A DNA stretch of 64,000 nucleotides, taken from the NCBI GenBank assembly GCA_900472485.1, contig UCII01000001.1, forward strand, positions 307,986 through 371,985, given 5' to 3'. Position numbers and translations under genes: made by a program. Each line of letters starts with the position of its first letter. Position 1 is the first letter of the stretch. Below are positions 33,519 through 42,671 of the stretch, piece after piece. This DNA is from Hyphomicrobiales bacterium. Lineage in GTDB: Bacteria; Pseudomonadota; Alphaproteobacteria; Rhizobiales; Rhizobiaceae. The notes beneath the pieces were generated by a model. That model saw only the letters and a list, made by a program, of their open reading frames with translations. It made no database searches and had not been told where the DNA came from.

Positions 33519-34034
33519 TCACCTCAATTTCTGCGCAAACGCATCCAGCTCATCAACACTGCCTATTCGTGTCAGCGTCTTGCCTGCATCATGGGCTTCG
33601 GCACACAGGCGGCGAATGTCGGGCATCCAGTCTTGCTCGATCTCCCATATGGTGCGGAACAGATCTCGCGTCGGCGGCATGGCCGAAAGTCCGCCGGGCG
33701 CGTTTTCGAGCTTGTCTGACTGCCAGGCGATCTGCCGCTCGGCCGCGAGCCAGAAATGCATCCAGAGTGGCATGTCGATGAGGATGATCTCGGTCGCACG
33801 ATTTATCCGTGCCGGGATCGAATTCTTGTGCCCCAGGCCATCGATGACCCAATTCTCACCCGATAGGATCCGTTCATGCTGCTCGACATAAGTCCCGATC
33901 GGTGTGGGAATCCAGCCTTCCCGCCAAAGCAGCCTATCGATCTCGAAATGGGGAATCGCGTGGCGCTCGCCCAATTTGCGGGCAAGGGTGGATTTCCCAC
34001 CGCCTGCATTTCCCAAAATGGCGATGCGCGACAT
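33519..34034 (-). CDS. P-loop NTPase, adenylate kinase / topology-modulation-like
   Basis: 171 residues with a clear Walker A, ILGNAGGGKSTLARKLG, at residues 6-22, a HFEIDRLLWREGW segment that follows in FlaR-type proteins, and an arginine-rich lid-like segment. Such proteins resemble small nucleotide kinases and are often labelled DNA topology modulation protein, though a kinase activity is more likely. No operon partner: bases 33340-33518 upstream of the 2OG gene and 34035-34140 have no recognised features. Function is tentative. Confidence 0.72.
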   Translation of the reverse strand: MSRIAILGNAGGGKSTLARKLGERHAIPHFEIDRLLWREGWIPTPIGTYVEQHERILSGENWVIDGLGHKNSIPARINRATEIILIDMPLWMHFWLAAERQIAWQSDKLENAPGGLSAMPPTRDLFRTIWEIEQDWMPDIRRLCAEAHDAGKTLTRIGSVDELDAFAQKLR

Positions 34035-34140
34035 TGGATGATGACCTGACGATTCGAGCCTATCGGAAACCTGGCAAAGATGCCGGAGCTTTTATGAAGC
34101 TATTCCCTTGCTGTTGCAATTGATGCAGACACTCGGAGAG

Positions 34141-34644
34141 TCAGGCTGCGTCGCGCCGCACGAGATGCTGAATGCCATCGGGATTGGTGACGATGAGGTT
34201 GCGTATGGGAGTTGGCACCAGGTCGAACCGGTCTAGCCCGATCAGTGTGGTAGGTGCCCAGCGAAATTCGAGATCGGCACTGCCGTCCTTGACCCGATGC
34301 ACGATTTCCGTTTCGTGAAATGGAAATGGCTGCAGCAGCTCCGCCTCGTAGTAGAAGCCGAGTTCGTGAACACGTCGTCCGGCATATTCGAAGAAATTCT
34401 CGATGATGAAGCGTAAGGGGGCGATGGTCGCCTTGCAGCCGATTTCCTCTTCGATCTCGCGGGCAAGTGTCTCGGCACCTGCCTCATGAAACTCCACCCG
34501 GCCGCCGGGCAAAGACCAGAAGCTATCTGTGAGCGCACGGTGAACGAGGATATGACTGCCGTGGCGGATCAATGCGCCGGCGCGCAATTGAAAGCGGGAT
34601 TCTCCCGAGTCCATGACGATCATGGTTCGTGCGGTTTCTGCCAT
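34141..34644 (-). CDS. NUDIX hydrolase
   Basis: 167 residues with a complete Nudix box, GGRVEFHEAGAETLAREIEEEIG (listed by its pattern G-x5-E-x7-R-E-x2-E-E-x-G, from about residue 47). The flanking strands (LRAGALIRHGSHILVHRA, FHETEIVHRVKD) fit the fold. These enzymes hydrolyse nucleoside diphosphates linked to other groups, including damaged or non-canonical nucleotides. It overlaps nothing and is divergent from a glyoxalase-like gene. Substrate unknown. Confidence 0.85.
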   Translation of the reverse strand: MAETARTMIVMDSGESRFQLRAGALIRHGSHILVHRALTDSFWSLPGGRVEFHEAGAETLAREIEEEIGCKATIAPLRFIIENFFEYAGRRVHELGFYYEAELLQPFPFHETEIVHRVKDGSADLEFRWAPTTLIGLDRFDLVPTPIRNLIVTNPDGIQHLVRRDAA

Positions 34645-34777
34645 GGACGGCCCTCCGATTGCGAGACGAGATGGAAATCATTTGCCAGATACCAGCATCC
34701 GGTTCTCAGATATAGTGAAGCAGTTTGAAGGTTGTTTTTCGTTTGCTTCGTTTCCCCTAATCGAGCAGGTCCTTGCG

Positions 34778-35164
34778 ATGCGTTTCGTAAATCCAATTCC
34801 CTTCGTCAGCGATATCGAGCGTTCGAAGGCGTTCTACGGTGAGCTGCTGGGCCTCAAGATCTTGAATGACTTCGGCAGCTTCGTGTTGTTTGAAACCGGC
34901 TTTGCGATTCATGATGGAAAATCGCTGGAGCAAACGGTCTGGAGGAAAAGCAGCGAAGCGTCCGAACCCTATGGGCGGCGAAACATCCTTCTCTATTTCG
35001 AACATGAGGACGTGGATGCCGCCTTCGAGGCGATAGCGCCGCATGTCAATCTTATTCATCCCGTCGAAAAGCAGGAATGGGGGCAGCGGGTATTCCGCTT
35101 CTATGATCCCGACGGTCATGCGGTGGAGATCGGTGAACCGCAATTGGATATGGCGGCCCATTGA
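34778..35164 (+). CDS. VOC (glyoxalase/bleomycin-resistance) family protein
   Basis: 128 residues with the beta-alpha-beta-beta-beta repeat of the vicinal-oxygen-chelate fold: IPFVSDIERSKAFYGELLGL begins the first half and YFEHEDVDAAFEAI the second, ending RFYDPDGHAVEIGEP with the conserved metal-region Glu. The start at 34778 is preferred; upstream in-frame sequence overlaps the NUDIX promoter. Possible roles are glyoxalase-type detoxification or binding of a hydrophobic toxin; nothing in the neighbourhood discriminates. Confidence 0.8.
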   Translation: MRFVNPIPFVSDIERSKAFYGELLGLKILNDFGSFVLFETGFAIHDGKSLEQTVWRKSSEASEPYGRRNILLYFEHEDVDAAFEAIAPHVNLIHPVEKQEWGQRVFRFYDPDGHAVEIGEPQLDMAAH

Positions 35165-35252
35165 TTCTTATCGTGCGCTATCGCAATCCGATCACGGAAC
35201 CGTCCTTAGGTCCGGCGCTAAGACCTCCTCACGTCCCGCCACCCTGCGGCAT

Positions 35253-35909
35253 CTATCTCGTTCGAGAGAGAAGATCGGCGGCGCCCTTGTCTATTGCAAC
35301 ATAGGAGGCTTTCAGACTTCCGAACGACGCTCCAAGATTGAGCGCAGCCGGATATTGCTTGGCGACATAGGCAAGCAGGAGGCGGTTGGATGTTGAATCA
35401 TAAATCTCGGCCGCATAGGTTGCCGAGCCGGTCATCGATCCTTGTTTTCCGCGCGCCGCCTGGACGGTGTTGTAGACGCCGCCGGCGATATCGACATGCG
35501 AGACCGGACCGAGCACCGGATTGGTTGTTTCCGCACCGGCAAGCGTCAAGCGCAGGCGCAGTGTGGCGGGGCCTGGCGTGGCGACCATCGCGTAGCGTTG
35601 GGCGAGCACATTGCTGAACTTGTCATGCATATAGCGCGCGAGTTTCTGCTTGTCCTCTTCGGACATGTTTGCGAACTGGCTGTCCTTGCCTCTATAGATG
35701 CTGACGGGCTCGACGATGATCTTGTCATACTGGCTCCAGTTCACGATCACCTTGTAGCTGAACGGTGCCCGTCCGGTGCTGTCGCTCGGATCAGGTCTCA
35801 GTTGCGCCGCTGATGCGAGGCCCTGATAGACCATGGGTTCGGAAGTGGCGCAGCCTGCTGCAGCAAGGGAAATGGCCGCTAATGCAAGGCATGCGGGAAG
35901 GGACTTCAT
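35253..35909 (-). CDS. DUF3313-type lipoprotein
   Basis: 218 residues beginning with a lipoprotein signal peptide MKSLPACLALAAISLAAAGC, whose lipobox LAAAGC places the acylated Cys at residue 20. The rest (VNWSQYDKIIVEPVSIYRG, YMHDKFSNVLAQRYAMV, GPATLRLRLTLAGAE, GSATYAAEIYDS) matches the DUF3313 lipoprotein pattern. Presumed to be anchored in the outer membrane facing the periplasm. No function is known for the family that I can rely on. It lies upstream of the sensor kinase gene in the opposite sense of operon order, with 68 bases between them. Confidence 0.78.
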   Translation of the reverse strand: MKSLPACLALAAISLAAAGCATSEPMVYQGLASAAQLRPDPSDSTGRAPFSYKVIVNWSQYDKIIVEPVSIYRGKDSQFANMSEEDKQKLARYMHDKFSNVLAQRYAMVATPGPATLRLRLTLAGAETTNPVLGPVSHVDIAGGVYNTVQAARGKQGSMTGSATYAAEIYDSTSNRLLLAYVAKQYPAALNLGASFGSLKASYVAIDKGAADLLSRTR

Positions 35910-35977
35910 TGAGAGCTCCTGGAGTGTTTTTGCGATCTCCTTGTAAAGTTTGCCATTGTTGGGTTGTGTTCGGATTT

Positions 35978-37315
35978 TTATGAAAATGTTGCGGCATTGC
36001 CGATGCCGGAATTGGCGGGCAGGCGCATCACGACGGTCAAGCCGCTCGGCTTGCTGTCTCGCAATTCAAAGCTGCCTCGATGGCCGACGGTGATGATTCC
36101 ATGTGCAATGGAAAGCCCGAGGCCAAAACCACCGCCATTCCTGCTCGGCGAACGCGCCTTGTCGGCCTTGAAGAAGGGCTCCATGACTTTCGGCTTCAAG
36201 TCGTCGGCGATGCCGGGGCCATCATCGGCAACTGTGATGACGACTGAACCGTCTTCGTCCTCGGCAAGCGTGAGATCGATGCGGCCGGCATGGCGGGAGG
36301 CGTTGTCGATCAGGTTCGATATGGCTCGCGATAGCGCCCGCGGCCGGCAAACATAGGGCAAGCGCCGTGGTCCGGCGAAAGTGACCTCAATGCCGGTATC
36401 GGCAAAGTCATCGGTCACGGTTTGCAGAAGGCTCGACAGCTCGACTTTTGTCAACGCTTCGACCTCACCGCCGAGGTAGGCGAGGCTTTCATTGATCATC
36501 CCGGAAAGCACATCAATGTCTTTCAGCATTTGTTGCCGCAACTCCGCCTGCTCGCAACGCTCGGTGCGCATTCTCAGCCGCGTCAAGGGTGTGCGCAGGT
36601 CATGGCTGATGGATGTCAACATGCGAGTCCGTCCGGCCACCAGCTCACGGATGCGTTTGCGCATGAGGTTGAGCGATGTTGCGAGGCTCCGCAGTTCGGC
36701 CGAGCCACGAACGTCGAAAGGTTCGTCAAGGCCGTCGTCGGAGCGGACACCTTCGGCTGCCTTTGCGAGATTGACGATTGGCCTTCCTATCAGCCACGCG
36801 GTCAGGACTGCCAGAATAGCCGCGGGCATGACAATCAGGACGAGGTTGCCGACCACGGCGGGGAGAACCCATCGTGTCGAGGAAAACTCGGGTAAGGCAA
36901 ATATCAGGCCGCTCTCTCCGGCCTTGACCGTCAAAGTCTTCGGATTGTTCCAGCCCATGAAGCCGTAAGGATCGAGAAAGAGATTGTAATCGAGCAGCCG
37001 GCGCACGGCGGCGGGGACATCCTGTATCGTGATCGACGAACCGCCGGCCTGTTCACCCGTCACCTTCCAGACATTGACGCCTTGTGCCCTGAACCTTGAA
37101 AGAATGGCGTCTCCTTGTGCTTCATCTGCCGAAAGTGCGAACTCCTTTGCGATGGTTTCGATGCGCCCGGCAAAAAGTCCTACTTCGACGCCTTTATCGA
37201 ATCGGCTGCGAACGAATGGTTCGGTGCCGGCCGTTATGGTTGTAACGATGGTAGCAAGCAAAATGGCGAGAATGGCGATCTGGGTGCGGACGGATGATCG
37301 GGATAGCCACTTCAC
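35978..37315 (-). CDS. Sensor histidine kinase, OmpR-partner (EnvZ-like) class
   Basis: 445 residues. A first membrane span (about 12-29) is followed by a periplasmic domain of about 120 residues, a second span near 151-175 and a HAMP domain (GRPIVNLAKAAEGVRSD). The dimerisation helix carries the phosphoacceptor His238 in SISHDLRTPLTRLRMR, and the ATPase domain has N-box SRAISNLIDNASRHA, G1 DDGPGI and G2 GGGFGLGLSI. It overlaps the response-regulator gene by 4 bases, which lies upstream in the same direction. The signal sensed is unknown; the periplasmic domain has no recognisable ligand motif. Confidence 0.9.
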   Translation of the reverse strand: MKWLSRSSVRTQIAILAILLATIVTTITAGTEPFVRSRFDKGVEVGLFAGRIETIAKEFALSADEAQGDAILSRFRAQGVNVWKVTGEQAGGSSITIQDVPAAVRRLLDYNLFLDPYGFMGWNNPKTLTVKAGESGLIFALPEFSSTRWVLPAVVGNLVLIVMPAAILAVLTAWLIGRPIVNLAKAAEGVRSDDGLDEPFDVRGSAELRSLATSLNLMRKRIRELVAGRTRMLTSISHDLRTPLTRLRMRTERCEQAELRQQMLKDIDVLSGMINESLAYLGGEVEALTKVELSSLLQTVTDDFADTGIEVTFAGPRRLPYVCRPRALSRAISNLIDNASRHAGRIDLTLAEDEDGSVVITVADDGPGIADDLKPKVMEPFFKADKARSPSRNGGGFGLGLSIAHGIITVGHRGSFELRDSKPSGLTVVMRLPANSGIGNAATFS

Positions 37316-38055
37316 GGCAAATGCTCGACATTCGCGGCGAAAAGATAGCCCCCAAGCCGCACGGTCTTGATGAAGATCGGCTCCTTCAGATTTGGCTCTA
37401 TCTTCTGCCGAAGACGACTGATTTGCGCGTCAACGCTGCGCTCGACCGGCCCGGCCGTTCCCGCATGTGTCATCGATAGCAGCTGTTCACGGGTCAGGAT
37501 CTGGTTCGGATTGTGACAGAAGGCAAGCAGCAGATCGAATTCGGATGTCGTCATCAGCACCTCGGCGCCCTCCGGGTCTACGATCCGCCTGCTTCTTGGA
37601 TCGATCATCCAGCCTGAAAAGGTCATCTTCGTGAACGGTTTTCGCTCCGATGGCTCCGCACCATACGAAGCTCTGCGGAGAAGCGCTTTGATCCTGGCGA
37701 CGAGTTCCCGCGGGTTGAACGGCTTGGTGACATAGTCGTCCGCTCCAAGCTCAAGGCCGATGATGCGGTCGATATCCTCCGTGAGCGCGGTCAGCATCAG
37801 GATCGGGATCGTTCCTGCCGACCTCAGGCGCCGGCAGATGCTGAACCCATCTTCTCCGGGCAGCATGGCGTCGAGGATGACGAGATCGAACGCGTGCCTT
37901 TGCAATATCCTGTCCATTTCCGCTCCGCTTCGCACCGGCGAAGCGCGCAAGCCATGATCCTTGATCAGCTCGACCAGCATGATTGCTATCTCGTCATCGT
38001 CTTCGACGACGAGAATATGATGTGAAGGCTCAACCGTCCTCATGCGCGCAACCAT
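37312..38055 (-). CDS. Response regulator, OmpR/PhoB family
   Basis: 247 residues. The receiver domain has the acidic pair EDDDE, phosphoacceptor Asp62 in LVILDAMLPGEDG, the Thr in LMLTA and Lys in YVTKPFNPRELVAR. The C-terminal winged helix reads LLLAFCHNPNQILTREQLLSMTHAG with RSVDAQISRLRQKIE, the OmpR recognition helix. The start could be at codon 1 or Met5. It is the first gene of a two-gene operon with the kinase and presumably regulates its own expression or nearby transport functions. Targets unknown. Confidence 0.92.
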   Translation of the reverse strand: MVARMRTVEPSHHILVVEDDDEIAIMLVELIKDHGLRASPVRSGAEMDRILQRHAFDLVILDAMLPGEDGFSICRRLRSAGTIPILMLTALTEDIDRIIGLELGADDYVTKPFNPRELVARIKALLRRASYGAEPSERKPFTKMTFSGWMIDPRSRRIVDPEGAEVLMTTSEFDLLLAFCHNPNQILTREQLLSMTHAGTAGPVERSVDAQISRLRQKIEPNLKEPIFIKTVRLGGYLFAANVEHLP

Positions 38056-38505
38056 GTTTGTAGATCCTGATCCTTCGCCCGTTATCAGCGTGCCGGAGCA
38101 AGCTTTGCGCTGCCTGAAAGGGCTGGGAGATGGGCCGAGAGCAACCAGCGATCGATGACTTTCGAGGGAAAATCTCGCAGATTATATCCTCGGCCGTTCA
38201 TAACAGAAGGAATTATAGCGACGTGTTAGAAAATATTACAATATGTTGCGAGCGGCTCCCGGGAGCCATCAAGCCGAAGCGAGAGAAGGCAGCTTCGTCG
38301 CCGCTGCACGGAGCTAACTCTTAAACCGATCAGCGGATCATGCGGCCATCGGCCATCGGAATGCCATAGCTGACAAACCGAAGGCCATGGAAGTTGGGTG
38401 AAAGTCGCATGTGACGCGGTTGGCCCCGGTCACTTCCATTCCTTTGCACCACGCGTGGCGCCAACCTGCGAAGGTGGAGCATTCTTTGCGTTATAAAGAA
38501 TCGGA
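38056..38505. other. 450-base intergenic region, no gene recognised
   Basis: Lies between the start of the response-regulator gene and the stop of the cytochrome b561 gene. It contains the promoter of the two-component operon, an AT-rich stretch near 38200-38245 and a perfect palindrome GGCTCCCGGGAGCC near 38254. Possible small reading frames (for example 64 codons from 38130) show no ribosome-binding site or family features. Nothing further can be supported. Confidence 0.5.
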
Positions 38506-39066
38506 TCAGAACAACATTCTCTTCAGGACCTCATCCTTGCGGACGAAATGGTGCCAGAGCGCTGCCAGGATATGCAGGCTGACGATGGCATACAGGCAAT
38601 AGGCGCCATATTCGTGGATCTCGGCGGCGGCTCTCTCCAGGCCCTTGTCGACCGGTAGCAGATTGGGCCATTGGAAGAGGCCGAACCATGGCAGGTCATG
38701 GCCGCCGGCAGCGGATGTGGTGTAGCCTGCAAGCGGCATCAGGATCATCAAGATGTAGAGCAGCATATGCGCGCCGCGGGCGGCATGGTGATTGAAGGCG
38801 CCAAGCGGCCGTTGGTAGGCAGGTTCACCCAGCGAAAGCCTGAGCGGCAGGCGGATGGCGATGAGGAAAAGCGCCGTCATGCCGAGGGACTTGTGTACGT
38901 CGAGGAGTGCGCGACGCAGCGGTATGCCCGGTGTGAGGTAGGAACAATAAAGGCCGATGACGAGCGCTGCAATGATGACGATGGCCATGAGCCAATGCAG
39001 GAGCCGTTGCGACGATCGGTAGCGGGTAATGGGCGTGTCTGCTGTGATTGTTGTCGTGTCGGACAT
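38506..39066 (-). CDS. Cytochrome b561
   Basis: 186 residues with four hydrophobic helices. The family's haem-ligand histidines are at RLLHWLMAI (helix 1), LLDVHKSLGMTAL (helix 2), NHHAARGAHMLLYI (helix 3) and IVSLHILAALWHHFV (helix 4). ATG 39066 (MSDTTTI) has GGAGAAACCC upstream, so the longer reading to 39177 is rejected. Proteins of this family transfer electrons across the inner membrane, sometimes quenching superoxide, and accept from ubiquinol. The 0.2 kb upstream (39067-39278) shows no gene. Confidence 0.88.
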   Translation of the reverse strand: MSDTTTITADTPITRYRSSQRLLHWLMAIVIIAALVIGLYCSYLTPGIPLRRALLDVHKSLGMTALFLIAIRLPLRLSLGEPAYQRPLGAFNHHAARGAHMLLYILMILMPLAGYTTSAAGGHDLPWFGLFQWPNLLPVDKGLERAAAEIHEYGAYCLYAIVSLHILAALWHHFVRKDEVLKRMLF

Positions 39067-39278
39067 GGGTTTCTCCGGTCGTCTTGGGGGCACGGCGCGG
39101 ATGCGGTAATCGGTTGGAATATGGCTGAATTGAGGGCCTTTCCGTTCACCTTCTCGCGAGCGGAATTTATCGACCACCGGCGATCTGACGTCGGGTGCCA
39201 GCCGGAGGCTTCATTCTGGTTTGTAAAAGCGACTTTATGGTCGGAAGTTGTGTCGGCCGCGCCCAGCTCTATCCGGCA

Positions 39279-39611
39279 CTATTGTTCCGGTTTAGGAGGT
39301 GTCCGGTTTCTTTCGCCGGCGCTGGAAAGAATCTCGCAGCTTTCCGTATGCGTCTGCGCTGGCGTTTCGGCGACAAGGGCCTTCGTACAAATGCCGATCT
39401 CATGTCCTTCGATCCGGAAGAAGGCGATTCCTCCCGCCTCGAGCGCCAGACGCAACTGCGCCTCCGTTGCCCGATGCAGGCTATGGCGGTTACCTTCATA
39501 GTCGCGGATCGTGCTGCGCGACACGCCGGAGCGGTCGGCAAGATCCATCTGCGTCCAATCGAGGAAGCCGCGGGCTGCCCGGCAGAGCGCTGGTGTCAAA
39601 ATCATCGCCAT
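39279..39611 (-). CDS. Small XRE-family helix-turn-helix protein
   Basis: About 110 residues. The helix-turn-helix is LCRAARGFLDWTQMDLADRS followed by GVSRSTIRDYEGN, ending in HRATEAQLRLALEAGGIAFFR, a common layout for short Cro/C1-type regulators. ATG 39611 (MAMILTPALC) is favoured by AAGG upstream; in-frame ATGs at 39671 and 39662 would add leader residues. It is divergent from the mrp operon with under 130 bases to the proposed mrpA start, so it might regulate ion-antiporter expression. That is inference from position only. Confidence 0.68.
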   Translation of the reverse strand: MAMILTPALCRAARGFLDWTQMDLADRSGVSRSTIRDYEGNRHSLHRATEAQLRLALEAGGIAFFRIEGHEIGICTKALVAETPAQTHTESCEILSSAGERNRTPPKPEQ

Positions 39612-39736
39612 CTTACCTTGACGCAGGGTTCGAAGCTGCCCATATTGGGCGATATCTATCATATAGGACATAATATACCGGATTTCTAGGGGTTTTGCTG
39701 TCGTGGCAGTCTGGCGTGATCCGGCCAAGCGAAGGA

Positions 39737-39782
39737 ATGACGTTTTGGGATAACTGGCGAGCCTCTTTTTATTCTAGCACTT
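39737..39782 (+). other. Likely frameshifted 5' end of mrpA
   Basis: The reading frame of mrpA has no ATG upstream of 39783; a stop lies at 39738-39740 in that frame. In the +2 frame an ATG at 39737 encodes MTFWDNWRAS and then leaves the mrpA frame in a run of five T bases at 39766-39770. Removing one T joins them seamlessly as MTFWDNWRASFILALLALP, a normal antiporter N-terminus. Either a sequencing or assembly error or a true one-base insertion is indicated. Confidence 0.6.
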
Positions 39783-42671
39783 TTGGCTCTGCCGTTTATC
39801 GGAAGTCTTCTTTCCGTATGCCTCTTGCGCACGCAGTCTCGGCGTGGCCCGGCCTGGATCGCCGGGGCTGTCACATTTCTGGCGCTGTTGATTTCCGCAA
39901 GCTTTTATCCTGCCGTCAAGGACGGCGGCGTCGTCCATTATAGTATAGAATGGCTGCCGCAGCTCGGGCTTGATTTCAGCCTCAGACTGGATGGTTTTGC
40001 CTGGCTGTTTTCGCTCGTCATCACCGCCATCGGCTTTCTCGTCATCGTCTATGCCCGCTACTACATGTCGGAAGAGGACCCGGTTCCCCGCTTCTTCTCC
40101 TTCCTGCTCGCCTTCATGGGGGCGATGCTCGGCATCGTGCTGTCGGGCAATGTCATTCTGCTCTCGATATTCTGGGAGCTGACCAGCATCTTCTCCTTCC
40201 TGCTGATCAGCTATTGGCACAACACCGCCGCGGCCCGTGACGGCGCCCGCATGGCGCTGACGATCACCGGGATTGGCGGGTTCTGCCTGCTGATCGGGCT
40301 GATCCTGCTCGGCCACATCGTCGGCAGCTACGATCTGGATAAAATCCTGGCGTCGGGCAATATCATCCGCAATCATCCGCTCTATCTGCCTGCGCTGATA
40401 CTCATCCTGCTCGGTGCGCTGACGAAGAGTGCGCAGTTTCCCTTCCATTTCTGGCTTCCGAATGCGATGGCGGCGCCGACGCCCGTCTCCGCCTATCTGC
40501 ATTCCGCCACGCTGGTGAAGGCCGGTGTCTTCCTGCTGGCGCGCTTCTGGCCGGTTCTCGCCGGCACCAACGAGTGGTTCTACATCGTCGGGGCCGCCGG
40601 CATCATCACGCTGCTGCTCGGCGCCTATTTCGCGATGTTCCAGCAGGATCTCAAAGGGCTGCTCGCCTATTCGACGATCAGCCATCTCGGTCTCATCACC
40701 ACTCTGCTCAGCCTTGGCAGTCCGCTTGCGACGGTTGCCGCCATCTTCCACATGCTGAACCATGCGACGTTCAAGGCGTCGCTGTTCATGGCGGCCGGCA
40801 TCATCGATCACGAGACCGGCACGCGTGACATGCGCCGTCTGAGTGGTCTGTTCCGCTATATGCCGTTCACGGGGGCGCTTGCGATCGTCGCGAGTGCCGC
40901 CATGGCCGGTGTTCCGCTGCTCAATGGCTTTCTATCGAAGGAAATGTTCTTCGCCGAAGCGGTCGAAACCCATGCCGATTCCATCCTCGATCGCATGCTT
41001 CCCTATGTGGCGACGCTCGCAAGCGCCTTCAGCGTCGCCTATTCGCTGCGCTTCATTCAAACGGTATTTTTCGGTCCGGCGCCGACCGATCTGCCGATCG
41101 CCAAGCCGCATGAACCACCGCGCTGGATGCGTTTCCCGATCGAGTTTCTGGTCGTGGTATGCCTGGTCGTCGGTATCGTTCCGACGCTTTCGGTGGCGCC
41201 TTTCCTGCATGCGGCTGTCGTCAGCGTTCTCAACGCCGATACGCCGCAATACAGTCTCTCGCTCTGGCACGGCTTCAATCTGCCTGTTATCATGAGCATC
41301 GTCGCATTGGTTGGCGGCACGGTATTCTATTTCGCCTGTAAGGATTATCTGTCGCGATGTGACGACGGTCCGCCCCTCTTCCGCCGCCTGAAGGGGCAGC
41401 GCATCTTCGAGCGGGTCCTGGTCGAGGTTTCCTGGCACTGGGCGCGAATAGCCGAAAAGCGGATCGGCACGCGCAAGCTGCAACCGCAGCTTCGCTGGGT
41501 CGTCGTGACAGGGTTTGCAGCCGGCCTGCTGCCGCTCTATCTGTCGGGCTTCGAGGCGAAGCATTTTGCCTTTTCAGGCGCCGATCCGGTCTTTGCCTCC
41601 ATTTGGGCGATCGGGATTTGCCTGGCGATTGGCACTGCCTTCTTTGCCAAATATCATCGGCTTGTTGCCTTGGTGATGCTGGGCGGGGTCGGATTGATCG
41701 TCTGCATGACGTTCATCTGGCTATCGGCGCCAGATCTCGCGATTACCCAACTTCTCGTCGAGATCGTCACGACGGTGCTCATCCTGCTTGGCTTGCGCTG
41801 GCTGCCGAAGCGAACGGAAGGGATTGACGATACGGTGAATTTGCGAGCCCGCTTCCGGCGCTTCCGCGATCTGGCGCTCGCCGTCATCTGTGGCGTCGGC
41901 ATGATGTTCATTTCCTATGCCGTCATGACCATGCCGGTGCCTGACGCCATCGCGAATTACTTCCTGGAAAATGCCTATTCGAGGGGCGGCGGCCGCAATG
42001 TCGTCAACGTCATCCTGGTGGATTTCCGTGGCTTCGATACGCTTGGCGAAATCGCCGTCCTCGGTGTCGTCGCCTTGACCGTCTATGCGCTGCTGCGTCG
42101 TTTCCGCCCTGCGCCCGACAGCATGGAGATGCCGGAGCAGCAGCGGATACAGAACCGTTTCGACGAGGAACGGCCGGAGCGCTCGGCCGGCGATACCGTG
42201 CGCGATTATCTGCTGGTGCCCTCCGTCATCATGCAGTGGATGTTCCCCTTCGTGATCGCCCTGTCGGTCTATATCTTCATGCGGGGGCATGATGCGCCAG
42301 GGGGCGGCTTCTCGGCCGGCTTGACGCTCTCGATCGCCTTCCTGCTGCAATATCTGGCCGGCGGTACGCGTTGGGCGGAGGATCGCATCCGCATCCTGCC
42401 GCTGCGGTGGATGGGCGCCGGACTTCTGATCGCGACAGCAACGGGCATCGGCGCCTGGTTCTTCGGCTATCCATTCCTCACCTCGCATTTCCAGTATCTG
42501 GACCTGCCGTTGCTCGGCAAGGTTCCGGCGGCAAGCGCGCTGCTCTTCGATCTCGGCGTTTTCCTGTTGGTCGTCGGCTCTACAGTTCTGATCCTTGTCG
42601 CGCTTGCGCACCAGTCGATCCGTATCAACCGCCTGCGTGCGCTCGATGCCGACAAAGCAAAGGGGGACTGA
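39783..42671 (+). CDS. mrpA: Mrp/Pha Na+(K+)/H+ antiporter subunit A fused to B
   Basis: About 962 residues as readable, with more than twenty hydrophobic spans. The first 750 residues are MrpA, homologous to the complex I NuoL subunit: IFWELTSIFSFLLISYWH, TKSAQFPFHFWLPNAMAAPT and GLLAYSTISHLGL are the proton-channel segments. The final 150 or so (PSVIMQWMFPFVIALSVYI, GHDAPGGGFSAGLTLS) are an MrpB domain, giving the fused AB form seen in rhizobial pha operons. As annotated the frame starts with TTG; the true start is probably ATG 39737 beyond a one-base frameshift. The stop overlaps mrpC (ATGA). The complex exports Na+ or K+ in exchange for protons. Confidence 0.9.
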   Translation: MALPFIGSLLSVCLLRTQSRRGPAWIAGAVTFLALLISASFYPAVKDGGVVHYSIEWLPQLGLDFSLRLDGFAWLFSLVITAIGFLVIVYARYYMSEEDPVPRFFSFLLAFMGAMLGIVLSGNVILLSIFWELTSIFSFLLISYWHNTAAARDGARMALTITGIGGFCLLIGLILLGHIVGSYDLDKILASGNIIRNHPLYLPALILILLGALTKSAQFPFHFWLPNAMAAPTPVSAYLHSATLVKAGVFLLARFWPVLAGTNEWFYIVGAAGIITLLLGAYFAMFQQDLKGLLAYSTISHLGLITTLLSLGSPLATVAAIFHMLNHATFKASLFMAAGIIDHETGTRDMRRLSGLFRYMPFTGALAIVASAAMAGVPLLNGFLSKEMFFAEAVETHADSILDRMLPYVATLASAFSVAYSLRFIQTVFFGPAPTDLPIAKPHEPPRWMRFPIEFLVVVCLVVGIVPTLSVAPFLHAAVVSVLNADTPQYSLSLWHGFNLPVIMSIVALVGGTVFYFACKDYLSRCDDGPPLFRRLKGQRIFERVLVEVSWHWARIAEKRIGTRKLQPQLRWVVVTGFAAGLLPLYLSGFEAKHFAFSGADPVFASIWAIGICLAIGTAFFAKYHRLVALVMLGGVGLIVCMTFIWLSAPDLAITQLLVEIVTTVLILLGLRWLPKRTEGIDDTVNLRARFRRFRDLALAVICGVGMMFISYAVMTMPVPDAIANYFLENAYSRGGGRNVVNVILVDFRGFDTLGEIAVLGVVALTVYALLRRFRPAPDSMEMPEQQRIQNRFDEERPERSAGDTVRDYLLVPSVIMQWMFPFVIALSVYIFMRGHDAPGGGFSAGLTLSIAFLLQYLAGGTRWAEDRIRILPLRWMGAGLLIATATGIGAWFFGYPFLTSHFQYLDLPLLGKVPAASALLFDLGVFLLVVGSTVLILVALAHQSIRINRLRALDADKAKGD

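Noticed and set aside
38130..38324. Short plus-strand frame upstream of the response regulator
   Set aside because: No ribosome-binding site, no family similarity and poor codon character; treated as intergenic.
39774..40811. 345-codon minus-strand frame opposite mrpA
   Set aside because: Highly charged low-complexity translation typical of the reverse complement of a membrane protein gene.
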